Shown here in pieces: positions 34,513 to 44,990 of a stretch of 64,000 bases of DNA. The position numbers and the translations under genes were made by a program. Each line of letters begins with the position of its first letter. Position 1 is the first letter of the stretch. Source of the stretch: Bathymodiolus brooksi (taxonomy: Eukaryota > Mollusca > Bivalvia > Mytilida > Modiolidae); the NCBI GenBank assembly GCA_963680875.1, contig OY804585.1, positions 27,952,186-28,016,185 on the forward strand, read 5' to 3'. Below the pieces are notes generated by a model. The model was not told the DNA's origin. It made no database searches and worked only from the letters and a program-made list of their open reading frames with translations.

Positions 34513-35057
34513 CCCCCTAGCTATGGTATATCAAACCCCCTACACATGGTATTTTGACCCCCCTACCCATGGTATATCGACCCCATACCTATGGTATTTT
34601 GACCCCCCTACCCATGGTATAGGGACCCCAATACCCATGGTATTTTGACCCCTTTCCATGGTATTTTGACCTCCTACCCATGGTATATCGACCCTGCTAT
34701 CCATGATATTTTGACCCGCTACCCATGGCATATCGACCCCCCTAGCCATGGTATGTTTACCCCTCTACCCATGATATATCGAACCCCCTAACCATGCTAT
34801 TTTGACCCCCCTACCCATGGCATATCGATCCCCCTACCCATGTTATATCCACCCCCTACCAATAGTATATTGACCCCTCTAACCATAGTATTTTGACCCC
34901 TATCTATCTCTTGATTAGAAATGAGGGGGGTCAAAATACCATGCGGGTTCAATTTACCATACAGGGGGGTCAGTTTTTAATAAGCGGTGTCAAAATACCA
35001 TGGATGAATATTGCTCCCGGGGTCAATATACCAAGGGGGTCAAAATACCATATGACA
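34513..35057. repeat. Array of about 23-bp 'CCATGG'-centred units that inverts direction
   Basis: Units alternate between 'acccatggtattttgacccc' and 'acccatggtatatcgacccc'. About 17 units run in one direction to about 34,905, then five or six inverted units ('ggggtcaaaataccatg') run from about 34,921 to 35,055. The array sits inside the right arm at a 'ccggta' point, absent from the left arm. Confidence 0.88.
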
Positions 35058-35620
35058 CCGGTAAATAATTTGGATTTGCCAGCGCTTTGTCAAACAAAAT
35101 AAAGTCCTAAGATTCCCCGTTCACAGGAAGATATCTCATAAATCTAAAAAAATATGTAAATATAGAACATTAGAAAAATATAGTAATACGTTTTATAAAA
35201 ATAAACAAAATATAAACCCTGCATGTGCGTGTCACATTCATTTAATAAATAGTATTATTTTGTTTTATCTATTTATTTTTAAATTTTATATTTAAAGGTG
35301 CCAACCCACTAATTTAATTCACCAATCAGAGCTTAGAACAAAAGTAGTGCCTTTTAAAGAAAAAAGTTCCTTTCACTTTGTTGTATTATGAATAATACTG
35401 AAAGGAATGAAATAATTAAAATTGATAATTAAAGTTAAATATATAAGGATTATATTGAGCCCAAATTTGGCTGCATTTAGTTGTATTTCAATCCTTTAAG
35501 GAGATTTTGATGCATGATCTATAAACACTGAAATTCCAGGAATTACGTTGCTATATTTAGAGCACAGAATGTCCCAGAGCATGACATTTCGCTGCAAGAC
35601 TTTAACATGAAGTCATTTAA
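35058..35620 (-). repeat. Right arm, inner part, plus 280 bases not in the left arm
   Basis: 35,058-35,330 is the reverse complement of about 26,600-26,850. About 35,330-35,600 has no match in the left arm and no recognisable gene. Confidence 0.8.
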
Positions 35621-36205
35621 GGCCCTGGCAATACCTTTGATTTAAACCCCAAGTGGGAAAGAGCTTTGCGTCCTTCGGCAATTTTTCATGGGATATTTAT
35701 AGGGTTCCCCCCAAAATCCAAATATCAAAGTTGGTATTTGACACCCTACTGTGAGATTGAGATGCAGAATCCCATCCAGGCATTCAAGTCAGTTAAAGGC
35801 CCGGGCAATACCTTTGAATTAATCCCCAAGTGGGAAAGAACTCTGCCGTGCTTCGTCAAATTTTCATGGGAAATTTATAGGGTTCCTCCCCCTAATTCCA
35901 AATATCAAAGTTGATTTAAACACCCTGCTGTGGACTTGAGGTGCAGAATCCAACCCATTCACTTAAGTCAGTTAAAGGCTCGGACAATACCGTTGACTTA
36001 AACCTCAAGTGGGAAAGAACTTTGCCGTCCTTCGGCAATTTTTCATGGGATATTTATAGCCCCCCCCCCCCCATATCCAAATATCAAAGTTGATATTTGA
36101 CACCCTGCTGTGGGCTTGAGGTGCAGAATCCCACCAAGGCACTTAAGTAAGTAAAAGGCCCGTTCAATACCTTTGTTATAAGCGCCAAGTGGGAAAGAAC
36201 TTAAT
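35620..36205 (-). repeat. 179-bp satellite, inverted, about 3.3 units
   Basis: Same satellite as 24,695-26,595 in reverse complement ('aaccccaagtgggaaagaac', 'ccaaatatcaaagttgatat'). It ends abruptly within a unit at 'gggaaagaact', followed by 'taataattaagagccatatt'. Confidence 0.92.
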
Positions 36206-36742
36206 AATTAAGAGCCATATTCTCACCCCATTTTTCAGTATGGACTAAATGATGAGGAATATCGCTTACCTGGTATACCAGCTATAAGGTGGATGGGTAT
36301 GACGAACACAGGCGTACCATATATGAATTTCATGTTGAGTAAATATTTTACATACCAAAACGTGAATGTAAATAAACATAAGAAAATAATTCAGCAGCGC
36401 AACACATCAAATTATTAAAAGGACATCATAGATTACCATTAAAGTCGAGAATTAAATCAATTATGCCAGAAGGTTTCGTGCTTCGCATGTGATACACACT
36501 GTGTTATGCGAAAGTAAAATCCTATAATTTATTATAAGGGTATGAAGAATCTAATAAAGCTACAAGGGGAGCACACCCACGATCATTAGTAAAATGCTAC
36601 ACATTATTATTCAACCAATTCAAGATTAAATCGAAATGTCAATAAACCTATACAGAAGCAACAATATTATATCCACAGAGACATATTGATTGACATACGG
36701 CCTTCCATAGAGGATTAATTACAACACGTATACGATATAGCC
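36206..36742. other. Spacer; begins with a short dispersed repeat
   Basis: 36,203-36,240 ('agagccatattctcacccca') recurs at 59,500-59,537 in copy B intron 2. On the minus strand, 36,270-36,333 encodes an ATG-started hydrophobic stretch with a consensus donor (gtaagc). It could be a signal-peptide exon, but the attached repeat suggests it belongs to a dispersed element. No other coding sign. Confidence 0.4.
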
Positions 36743-36747
36743 CGTAG

Positions 36748-37290
36748 CAGGAGATTCCGAATATTAGCTCGGAAAATAGAGTTCGGAGTATTCGGACTTT
36801 TCCGAATGAGAAAAAAAATATTTTCGTGAGAAAACAGAGGATTTTGATGAATTTCCATATTTTTTCCGCATATAATTCGGAAATCAGTTCGGAATTCCAG
36901 GAAATAATTCGGAATTGTCCGAATACTCCGAATGAGCTCGGAAAAAAATTCGGAATTGTCCGAATACTCCGAATGACCTCGGAAAAAAATTCGGAATTAT
37001 CCGAATTGACCTCGGAAAAAAATTCGGAATTCCGAATTAAGGTCGGAAACTACCACCCTTATTCGGAAAATATTGTCAGATTCGGAAATTATTCCAAGCT
37101 AGCTCGGAGAAAATTTCCGCATTAGCTTTGCCACTTTTGGTGCAATTTCTGAACTTAATTCGGAAAAAAATTCCGAACTTCATTCGGAAAAAATTTCCGA
37201 ACTATATCTGGAAAAAATCTCCAAGCTACATTTGTTAAAAAGTTTCAGAACTACATTCGGACAAAAATTCTGTATACATTTTTTTATACA
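36748..37290. repeat. Left subterminal repeats ('aattcggaa' type)
   Basis: At least ten copies of short, partly self-complementary units such as 'tcggaaaaaaattcggaatt' with 'gtccgaatactccgaatga'. Spacing is 30-45 bases. They match in style the right block at 44,170-44,740. Confidence 0.85.
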
Positions 37291-37464
37291 TAAATTTCCC
37301 TAAAATCAGAAAAAGTAGATTTATGTCTGACAATGAAATCATTTAACATAATATACTTTTTGTTTTATTCTAATTCTTCAAAGAAAAAACAATGTCCACT
37401 ATCTTTGTAAAAAAGTGTTTTTGGCACTATTGTCCAAGTAGATATCTAATTTTAAAGCTCCTTG

Positions 37465-37551
37465 AACAGGTTTGGCTTCAAGGCTTCTGCCAACTTCCCA
37501 GTAACATCCATTTTAGATACATGTTGCCACCTTTTACCAATAATATCTGAA
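37465..37551 (-). CDS. Candidate terminal exon on the minus strand
   Basis: A strong acceptor ('ctttctttttcag' on the minus strand) opens an exon that reads, after two split-codon bases, 'IIGKRWQHVSKMDVTGKLAE' and on to 'LFKEL' before a TAA. The length is short but the sequence looks protein-like. It probably pairs with the exon at 38,520-38,790. The family is not recognised; as it lies inside the 8-kb element it may be part of an element-encoded protein. Confidence 0.42.
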
Positions 37552-38519
37552 AAAGAAAGATTTTTTGTAATGCATGTAAATAATCAAAGCATGTTTTTTT
37601 TATTCGTGCTTATCACTATCAGTATCAGTTTATAATGTGATTTTGTTTCATATACATTTATTGCACATCCACTCAGATTGAAATATTATTTGTTGTTATT
37701 TTACATCATGTACAGGAATATCAATTATATTAATTAATATTTTTAAACATTTGAAAGCTTATATCAACTTTCCCACATTAACATGTCTATCTCTTTCTCT
37801 CATAATTTGTTTACGACTTAGAAAATGTAATGTCATTTAATCATTTGCAGCGTAGAAGACAAATCCTGGACATTTTATTTCTATATGGGGCTATAATGGT
37901 CATAACCGTATGCAAGTTGCAATTACCTATGCAAAACTTGCAACCCTGCTTATGGTGAGGTGTACTCGATAGAACATCAATATCAAATTCACTTGTAGTA
38001 TTATGTCAATTTTCTCAAATAATTTTGAACGAAATAATGTTATGTTTTGGTAATATATTGTCTTTTTAATGATTTATATGTAACAGAGAAGACATCGTAA
38101 CTTTATAACTTGTGTCTAATTCATTGTCAATAAAATATGTCTTGAGTAAAGTACAACATTATATGACAAAGATTGTTAGTGACTTATGACGACAGGTCGT
38201 GGTTTTCTCCAGGTCCTATGGCTTCCTTCACCAATAAAAGTGACCGCCACAATGTAACTAAAATACTATTGAAAGTGGTGTTAAACATCATGATCATAAC
38301 CCTCTTTTACAATATGCAAGTATTAAACTAAAATAAATTTAACAAAAACTGGTTTTTATGGTAGATATTTTCATTCTTCTATCATTCATATTGCATTTAT
38401 TAACATGATGGTTATCAAGAATTCATAATGGCAGCTCCCTTAGAGTAGAAGACAATCGAATGATAAACAGATTTTGAATTTGACACCAAATACATGCCAA
38501 TGTATAAGCTACCTGATAT
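37552..38519. other. Intron-like sequence with a SINE-A fragment
   Basis: A SINE-A (+) tail lies at 38,150-38,300 ('gtcgtggttttctccaggtc'), with an earlier piece near 37,955-37,985. The rest is A+T-rich, without ORFs. Confidence 0.6.
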
Positions 38520-38790
38520 TTATTCCACAACTAGTACTGTACCTAGTACCACACATTTACAAGTTGTTGCTGCATGTTCTGTGTTCTCAATCTTGGGGGT
38601 ATTGAGTTGATTCTGTAGACATTGTATTTGTTGGTTGTTGCGTGTGACCTCTTCTTGTAGAATGGTACAATCTACACATACTTCGTGATTTTGCGTGCTG
38701 GTTGAAGGTTCTGGAGACATTAGGATGTCCATAGATTCTTTGAAGAGTTGACTTGCTGGTAAGTAACTACATGTATAATATAATTGTATT
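38520..38790 (-). CDS. Candidate exon with coiled-coil-like segment, minus strand
   Basis: Open in one frame, starting after an acceptor-like 'cttaccag' at about 38,780, with protein-like content: a Ser/Pro/Thr stretch ('SPEPSTSTQNHE'), a Cys pair 'CVDC', then 'LQEEVTRNNQQIQCLQNQL', a heptad-like coiled coil. It runs to a stop near 38,520. Donors are possible at 'gtactagg' or 'gtagctta'. Zinc-finger plus coiled-coil layouts of this sort occur in THAP-type proteins of transposon origin, but the homology is not proven here. The complementary plus strand reads 'ttgctggtaagt', also a donor consensus, so strand is uncertain. Confidence 0.4.
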
Positions 38791-38795
38791 TTCAT

Positions 38796-39766
38796 TAAGT
38801 TTTAGGATAAATAATTGTTAACAAAGCTAATAATCAATTTAGAAATACTACTCAGGCGAATTCCTGACAAAAACGACCGCTGCGCCTTCACAAGAGGTAG
38901 TCGAGGGGGGGTCATGATATTTTTTGAAAAGAATAAGGTCTTGGGAGTTGAACCAAACAGGGTTTTGAATATATTAGAAGGAATTTAAAAAAACAAACAC
39001 GACTTGAAGCGAGCGGGGGTAAAAAAAGATGTCCGCCCTTGTATATGTTTATACATTGATAGTATATTTACCTGGATAGTGACAAGGCCCTGTGATCTAA
39101 TCATGCAAAGACACCATTTGTAATTAAGTATCGTTTCTTTCATATGAAACTCTTTCTGCATTAAAGTAACATTTCAAGAGCCTATATATCATAACTTCAC
39201 CCATTTTCGACGGTTTGTTTCACGTTAACTTATGATTGATCTTCTACATCCTACGATGTTCCATCACTCGAGTCGTGATGATTATACATCGACGCGAACA
39301 GACAAGATTGATTGATTGGTGCTTAATTGAAAATTCCAAATTGATAAAATAACAACATTTATATACACTGTACATAATAAACAGAAAATTAGAATTTTCA
39401 AACTCAAACTCAAAGACAAAGGTAAAAGTATCACCTATCAATGGAATGTCATTTCCAATTGGATTAGTTTATATAAATAATGATCTAAAAAAAATAATCA
39501 TATATACATTATATTTCAATGATCTCTGCAGTTCGCTATGCAAACAAATTGACACATTTATTTTTTTTGTCCTGTCATGAATGCATGATGCACAAATATA
39601 AAAAGCAAACACTTGGTGTTTATCCATATTGGTCAAGTTCAGTGTTTACTATGATTATTTAGAAAGACATGACATTTCACTGTAATAATCTTTTATATAT
39701 ATATATATATATATAGAACACCAGAAGTTTTATGTAATATTTTAAATGTGTTTCACTTGTTTTCAG
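38796..39766. other. Noncoding sequence of the 8-kb element
   Basis: A+T-rich. A TA microsatellite lies at about 39,693-39,714. No domain or repeat family identified. Confidence 0.55.
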
Positions 39767-39830
39767 CTGGTACAAATTGTATGAAGCCAAAAAAAGATGT
39801 TACCTTGCCCAAGACCCCTTATTATCGCAG
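39767..39830 (+). CDS. Candidate internal exon, plus strand
   Basis: Acceptor 'tcacttgttttcag' and donor 'gtattt' bound 64 bases. The phase (two leading, two trailing split-codon bases) joins perfectly to the exon at 42,520-42,593, giving '...KTPYYR|RKIEEQ...'. The encoded segment 'GTNCMKPKKDVTLPKTPYYR' is basic. Upstream exons were not found, so the gene's identity is unknown. Confidence 0.5.
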
Positions 39831-39889
39831 GTATTTATTCATTGTGTATTTGTCTATGTTACGCCTGGTACATTTCCACTGCTTCATGC

Positions 39890-40195
39890 TTAAGTGTATA
39901 GTGCATTATATGGTGTGGTAGATCATGGGTTTGAGCTCCGGTAAGGTTAAAACAAAGACTATCAAATTGGTTCTTGTGCTTCGCTAATCACACAGCATAA
40001 TGTTCCAGGTTGGAGAGGCATGCCTTATTCCAGACTGTTATTTCAGTGATCTGGCACTAAAAATCCAACTAATCGTGTTGGTCTACAACAAAGCAGACAC
40101 CATCTCATCAAATTGTAACTTGTTCTCGCCATGATATAGCTAAAACGTTGCTCACTTGGCATTAAACAACTAAACAACAATCATTCACTTACTAA
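39890..40195 (+). repeat. SINE-B copy
   Basis: 'gtgggtttgagctccggtaa'-like head ('atcatgggtttgagctccgg'), 'gactgttatttcagtgatct', and tail 'ctcgccatgatatagctaaa' with 'ggcattaaacaac'. Relatives: 43,285-43,580, 53,075-53,370 and 55,480-55,770. Confidence 0.75.
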
Positions 40196-40589
40196 ATGTA
40201 TAGATGTATAGTGTCTACAATTTTGGTTATTTGTTCCCATAAATATTTAAACTAGGACTTAACTTAGAGCAAGGTAAAATAATTATAAAATCCGATGATT
40301 AAGAAAATAATTGAATTGCTAAATCAATTATTTGTAACTTACACAATATGATTTCAAAATGGAACAAATATATTATGAAAAAAAACAACTTAATTAGTGC
40401 TAGTCATGCAGAAATAAAACATGCAAAATTTTTTTTTAATATATTTAATTTCATTTTACTTATAAATTTACATGTATAATTCTATTGTCTGAAGTTGTAA
40501 TTTGACAGCAGGATACAACTGTAATAACCTACTATATTGTATTAATATGTGAAATCTTTACATTTTGTATATTTAAATGTAATAAGTTA

Positions 40590-42472
40590 CAGTACAGAAA
40601 GGGACATACCGTGATCAATCACCGTGATAGTGGTCATGCCTAGGAGAGTGATGGGGATTAAAAATTTTAATTCATGTCGGTGATCAAGGGGCAATAAAAC
40701 ACCAGGTGTTAATCTTGTAATCAAGTGTGTCGTTTTACAGGTAAACTAGTCAGATAAGATGTACAGGTGAAATTACGTTTTTATATCGCCTATTTTTTTT
40801 TCAGGTACTGTCTCAGATTCCCCTCAGAATTAAAAAAAAAAAACTTTTTATTTCTTTCCTCCAAACGGAAAACATCCTTGAACGTAATCCCGGGAATGAA
40901 ATCCCGAGATCGAGAAAATAGCACGAGAACGGAGAGTTCATTTGAATTGATGAATAAAATGTAAATAATAAATGATTATTCAACTTCAATTCAGTGAAAT
41001 CATGGGTTGTGCAAATTTGCTTCAAAGATTTTTAACCTTGGCTGTGAATTGCGTATCTACACCTAGTATTTTATTAACACGCGTACACGTGACCTGGCTT
41101 GTGCACAAATGAAGTTTCATACACACGTGCGCGATATGCGTGATTTGTTACGTTTTAAAGCGTATTTCCAGTTCAATATTACATTTTAGTTCACTAATAT
41201 TTTTTATACGTTCAGTAATTTTTTTTATTTTAATCTTCGTAGAAAACCCAGTTAAAACCCTTTTCGTTGTAGAAATACGTACTAAATAATTTTTATACGG
41301 TCATTGAAGAATTTGATTAAAAATTAACGAAACAAATATTTATAAACAGATCGTTCAAAGAAGTACTACATGTCCAAAAGTCACTAAATTTACGGATATA
41401 TTTTGGAAATTAGCGGCTAATCTGCAGAAAGTTTAGAAACGTGAAAGGAAATAAGGAATTAACCTTTATCATGATTTTACTCCTACAAATGTTTGACATT
41501 ACACAGTATCTGACCAAAATCAAATGTCACCAGTTTATTTATTTATTCAAATTCAAATCTTAATTGGCTTTCAACCCAATAGATTTGTGACAAAATACAG
41601 CCAAAAACAAACCAAAGTTTATGGAATAAATTAAAAGCATGCTCTTCGTTTTCCGCTTTTTGTTCATTTTGTAGCCATTGGGCTACGTAAATTTGGATTG
41701 TTATAGGTTTGCAATTTTAAAGAAAATTATTTCCATCTAAAACGGAATTACGTAACAAGCCAAGTGTGTAAAACAGTTTACTTGAATTGTTAATTTTTTT
41801 CAATACGAGAGGTAAAAGTCCAAAACACAAAATAAACCAATAATCAATTTTAAGTCTGCTCTTTACCAACTAAACACTACAAAACCCGCGATTGCAAAGT
41901 CCGTGTTTCAAAACCCCGCGCCTGCTGTTTAACTTATAAACAAAAAATACATTTATGAAGTAGCCCGTATTTACGAATAATTCAATGCATACTGAATTCG
42001 ACCCAACAAAAGAAAAAAACTGAGAAATTAAAATTAAACAAGATAAAGTTCAGTTGCGGTTTCAACAAAATTCTTAATATAGAACTTGAGGTCATAAAGT
42101 AGAACTTTCTTAGACAAACGAAAACGATAACAAGACAGACATTCTTTGGCAATGAAAAGCAACAAACAGTCAAATATTAACAGCAAGAGGATACAAAATT
42201 AATTGTCAAAAATCCATCCTTCAGTAGCAATAATTACGGCTTACGATATTAAAAGTCAACAGGTAGAACAGGTAACGCTAATCTCTTAATTGGCGGTAAA
42301 ATATCAATCGGCGCACAGGTGACCGAGAGCCATAAAATTTAATCCCCACCACCTTGTTTTATGGTCCTTTTTAGGTCTATCACAGTGGGTTTATGTCCGT
42401 GATGATATGTCTAAAGGATTAAAAATTATGTCTCTCGGAGTGATCAATCACGGTATGCCCCTTTCTGTACTG
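40590..42472. mobile_element. TA-flanked DNA element, 1.88 kb, no transposase seen
   Basis: The left end 'cagtacagaaagggacatac' and the right end (complement) 'cagtacagaaaggggcatac' pair as terminal inverted repeats of about 35 bases continuing into 'cgtgat...atcac'. TA sits on both outer edges (40,588-40,589 and 42,473-42,474), fitting the TA target duplication of Tc1/mariner-related elements. Subterminal 'ggattaaaaattt' is also inverted. The interior is A+T-rich without a convincing ORF, so it is a non-autonomous element. Confidence 0.83.
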
Positions 42473-42519
42473 TATTTTAAGGTTTGTTTTTCTTACATGT
42501 TTTGTAATTTTATTTCAGG

Positions 42520-42593
42520 AAAATTGAAGAACAAGATGATCAGTCAGTCATAGAGGAACCACAACATACATATTTTCAATTCAGGAAATATTG
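42520..42593 (+). CDS. Candidate terminal exon, plus strand
   Basis: Acceptor 'gtaattttatttcag'. The frame set by 39,767-39,830 reads 'KIEEQDDQSVIEEPQHTYF' then 'QFRKY' and TGA. The acidic, hydrophilic end is typical of a protein C-terminus. The intron between the two exons (39,831-42,519) contains a SINE-B and the TA-flanked element 40,590-42,472. Confidence 0.5.
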
Positions 42594-42824
42594 ACACGTG
42601 TGGATCAAGTGTAAATATCTGTTGAAGACAGAAAAGCACGGCTAAATTTAACTGTAGTACAGACCAATCACTTGTTACAGATAGACATGGACATTTGAAG
42701 AAGAACTGGTTGAGAATTTTGTTGAGAGAGATTGAACTGGGACATACTCTTACTCTGAATGTTTGGGGGAATCTTGAGCTGGGGGAAAATCAATGAAAAA
42801 TGATTAAGACACTTTATTATATTG

Positions 42825-43010
42825 AAGTGTTAGGGTGTTTATCGCCACTTTTAACAATCTTTTGTTGTATCACAGTGCATGAAGCTCAGTTTTATTGGTG
42901 GAGGAAAACGGAAAAAACCACCGAGCAGGATTTGAACTCACAACTTTAGTGGTGATAGGCACTGATTGCACATGTAGTTGAAAATCAAACTACCATACGA
43001 TCAAGATGGC
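42825..43010 (-). repeat. SINE-A copy, shortened
   Basis: 'gtttatcgccacttttaaca', 'ggaaaaaaccaccgagcagg', 'gatttgaactcacaacttta'. The central 'gtatcgagtacac' part is missing. Confidence 0.75.
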
Positions 43011-43250
43011 CATTTTTATTATAATATTGAAAGCATGCAACAGACAATATAGTGACTATTCCTGAAGTCTTTTTTTTTAGAAGCCTTTGTATTCTATGTA
43101 TTTCCTACTTTGTTATCCTATGTTTATGTACTATAAATATTATTATCAGCAAGTAAAAGTTGCCATATTCAGATTTCTTCCTTTTGTTTTTATGAAAAAA
43201 TGATTTTCTGTGCAATGAGGTTTGCTGAACAATGTTGAAAAGTGTTGTAT

Positions 43251-43647
43251 ATACAGTCATACCTGGTTATGTCAATATCAGATACACCTCGAGTGTGCTA
43301 GATTGTGGGTTTGAGCCCTGTTCGGGTCAAATCAAAGAATATAAAATTGGTATCTGTTGCTTCTCCACTAAGCAGGTTGGCTCGGAATCAGAATAATGTG
43401 TCCGAGTTGAGTGACATGTCTACCCGCAGATTGTTGTTTCAGTGAGCTAGCACTATAAAATCCAACTCAGCGTGTTGGTTTAGTACAAAGTGAACCTGAA
43501 CATTGAAAATTAACTTGTTCTCGCCATGATATAGCTGAAAAATTGCTGAATTGGCATTAAGCAACAATCACTCACTCAATCTCAGATAAGTTGTTTCTTT
43601 GGATAACTAAAAGTAAGAAGTTTGACATTATGAGGTTCGACTGTATA
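43251..43647. mobile_element. MITE with a nested SINE-B
   Basis: 'tatacagtcatacctggtta' and, at the right, 'atgaggttcgactgtataca' form imperfect inverted ends with CAGTC/GACTG. A full SINE-B (43,285-43,580) occupies most of the interior, with 'ctcgccatgatatagctgaa' before the right end. The MITE ends resemble the pogo/Tigger-like CAGT type. Confidence 0.62.
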
Positions 43648-43649
43648 CA

Positions 43650-44165
43650 ATGTTTAAACTTCAATCATCATTAGAAACCTCAAGACCTCAGTAATTGCAT
43701 GTACATGATGAGTGATCAGTATAGTACCTATTAACTTTCTTATGCACACTATGATGGAAACTTTAATCTACTTTTGAATATTTGATGAGGAGTAAATTTT
43801 CAGAACCCAGAAAAAATGTAATCTGCATCCATCAAACCAATAACTATGTGCATGTGTAGCACAGTGAATGCTCAATTTTCTGGAGAACACAAGTTTTCAC
43901 TATTTTAGTGAAGTTCATGTTACTTGTTTTCAATTTTCTATGTTTTATGCTGGTCTTTGTCTAATATTCTTTGAAAAAATTTGAATATACCAAAGAGTTG
44001 AACAGTTTTAACACCTGTTTCAGGGAAGATTAGAAACATCACTATTTATTAAATTTGTATTCTAACTGAAGACTTGGCAGTATTAATCAATTAGTTAATA
44101 TTAGTTGATATTCTTCATTCAATTGGATATTAATCAAATTTAAAAATAAAACCTTAAGAAATGAC
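43650..44165. other. Noncoding sequence, no feature seen
   Basis: A+T-rich stretch between the MITE and the right subterminal block. No repeat, ORF or RNA recognised. Confidence 0.6.
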
Positions 44166-44169
44166 TAAA

Positions 44170-44745
44170 TCAACTTTTCCACAAAAAAAATGTTTTTTCT
44201 GGCCTAAAAAATTACTGAGTCAAACTTTCTGAACTTTTTCCAACATAAAAAAAAAAATCAAAGTCCAACTTTCCAAGCTTTATCCAACATAAAAAATGAC
44301 AAAGTCCTATTTTCCGAATTTATTCTAACCATAAAATATTGCAGACTATTTTCCAAACTTTTCCGCCATCAAAAATGACAAAGTCCAACTTTCCGCATCG
44401 TTTTCCGCCATTAAAAATGACAAAGTTCAACTTTCCGAGCTTTTTCCACCAATAAAAATGACAAAGTCCAACTTTCCGAACTTTTTTTGCCAATAAAAAT
44501 AATAAAGTCCAACTTTCCGCACTTTTTCCGACATAAAAAATTACAAAGTTCAAATTTCCGCACTTTTTCCGACCTAAAAAATGACAAAGTCCAAATTTCC
44601 GCATCTTTTTCCGCCATTCAAAATGATTAAGTCCAACTTTCCGAGCTTTTTCCGACATAAAAAATGGCAAAGTCAAAATTTCCAAGCTGTTTCCGAATAT
44701 TTCCGAATAATTTCATTCGGAATTCCGAACTCTATTCGGAATCTC
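44170..44745. repeat. Right subterminal repeats of the 8-kb element
   Basis: About 11 units of 40-45 bases: 'aaaatgacaaagtccaactt' followed by 'tccgcatcttttccgcca'-like text. An ORF over it on the minus strand is repetitive and not a gene. It leads into the right terminal repeat. Confidence 0.88.
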
Positions 44746-44756
44746 CTGCTACGGGA

Positions 44757-44990
44757 TACATGCCGGGTTATATACATATATGAAGAGCAAGTCAGTTATC
44801 ATGAATCAGCATGGAGCATTAAACACGTCATTTTCGACACATTTCTCGTGTTACTCGATATTTGGTTTTATGTGTAATGTTTTGTAGATCGTTGTTTGTC
44901 CTTTTTCTCTTGTCTTTTGTGCTCTCTTTCCTTCTTTGATATAATGATTCTGATTACCTCTTTGGTAGCTTCAAACTCTTCTTCATCAAA
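44757..44990 (-). repeat. Flank, then family D copy in reverse (44,830-44,990)
   Basis: 'cgtgttactcgatatttggt', 'tgtagatcgttgtttgtcct' and 'tgattacctctttggtagct' are the D family in reverse. The 31-bp array starts directly after its end. Confidence 0.75.

Larger units (their letters stand above)
36743..44756. mobile_element. About 8-kb element with terminal inverted repeats, family unknown
   Basis: The left end 'cccgtagcaggagattccga' at about 36,748 and the right end 'tcggaatctcctgctacggg' at about 44,756 are exact inverted repeats over about 23 bases. Inside each end lies a block of 'ttcgg/ccgaa' subterminal repeats. The interior holds candidate exons on both strands (minus: 37,465-37,551 and 38,520-38,790; plus: 39,767-39,830 and 42,520-42,593). 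It also holds a nested TA-flanked element, SINEs and a MITE. Flanking 'gatatag' and 'atacatg' give no clear target-site duplication, so the superfamily is not assigned. I see no complete transposase. Confidence 0.72.

Noticed and set aside
44320..44685. 121-codon minus-strand ORF
   Set aside because: Entirely inside the 40-45-bp subterminal repeats of the 8-kb element; repetitive and without a family.
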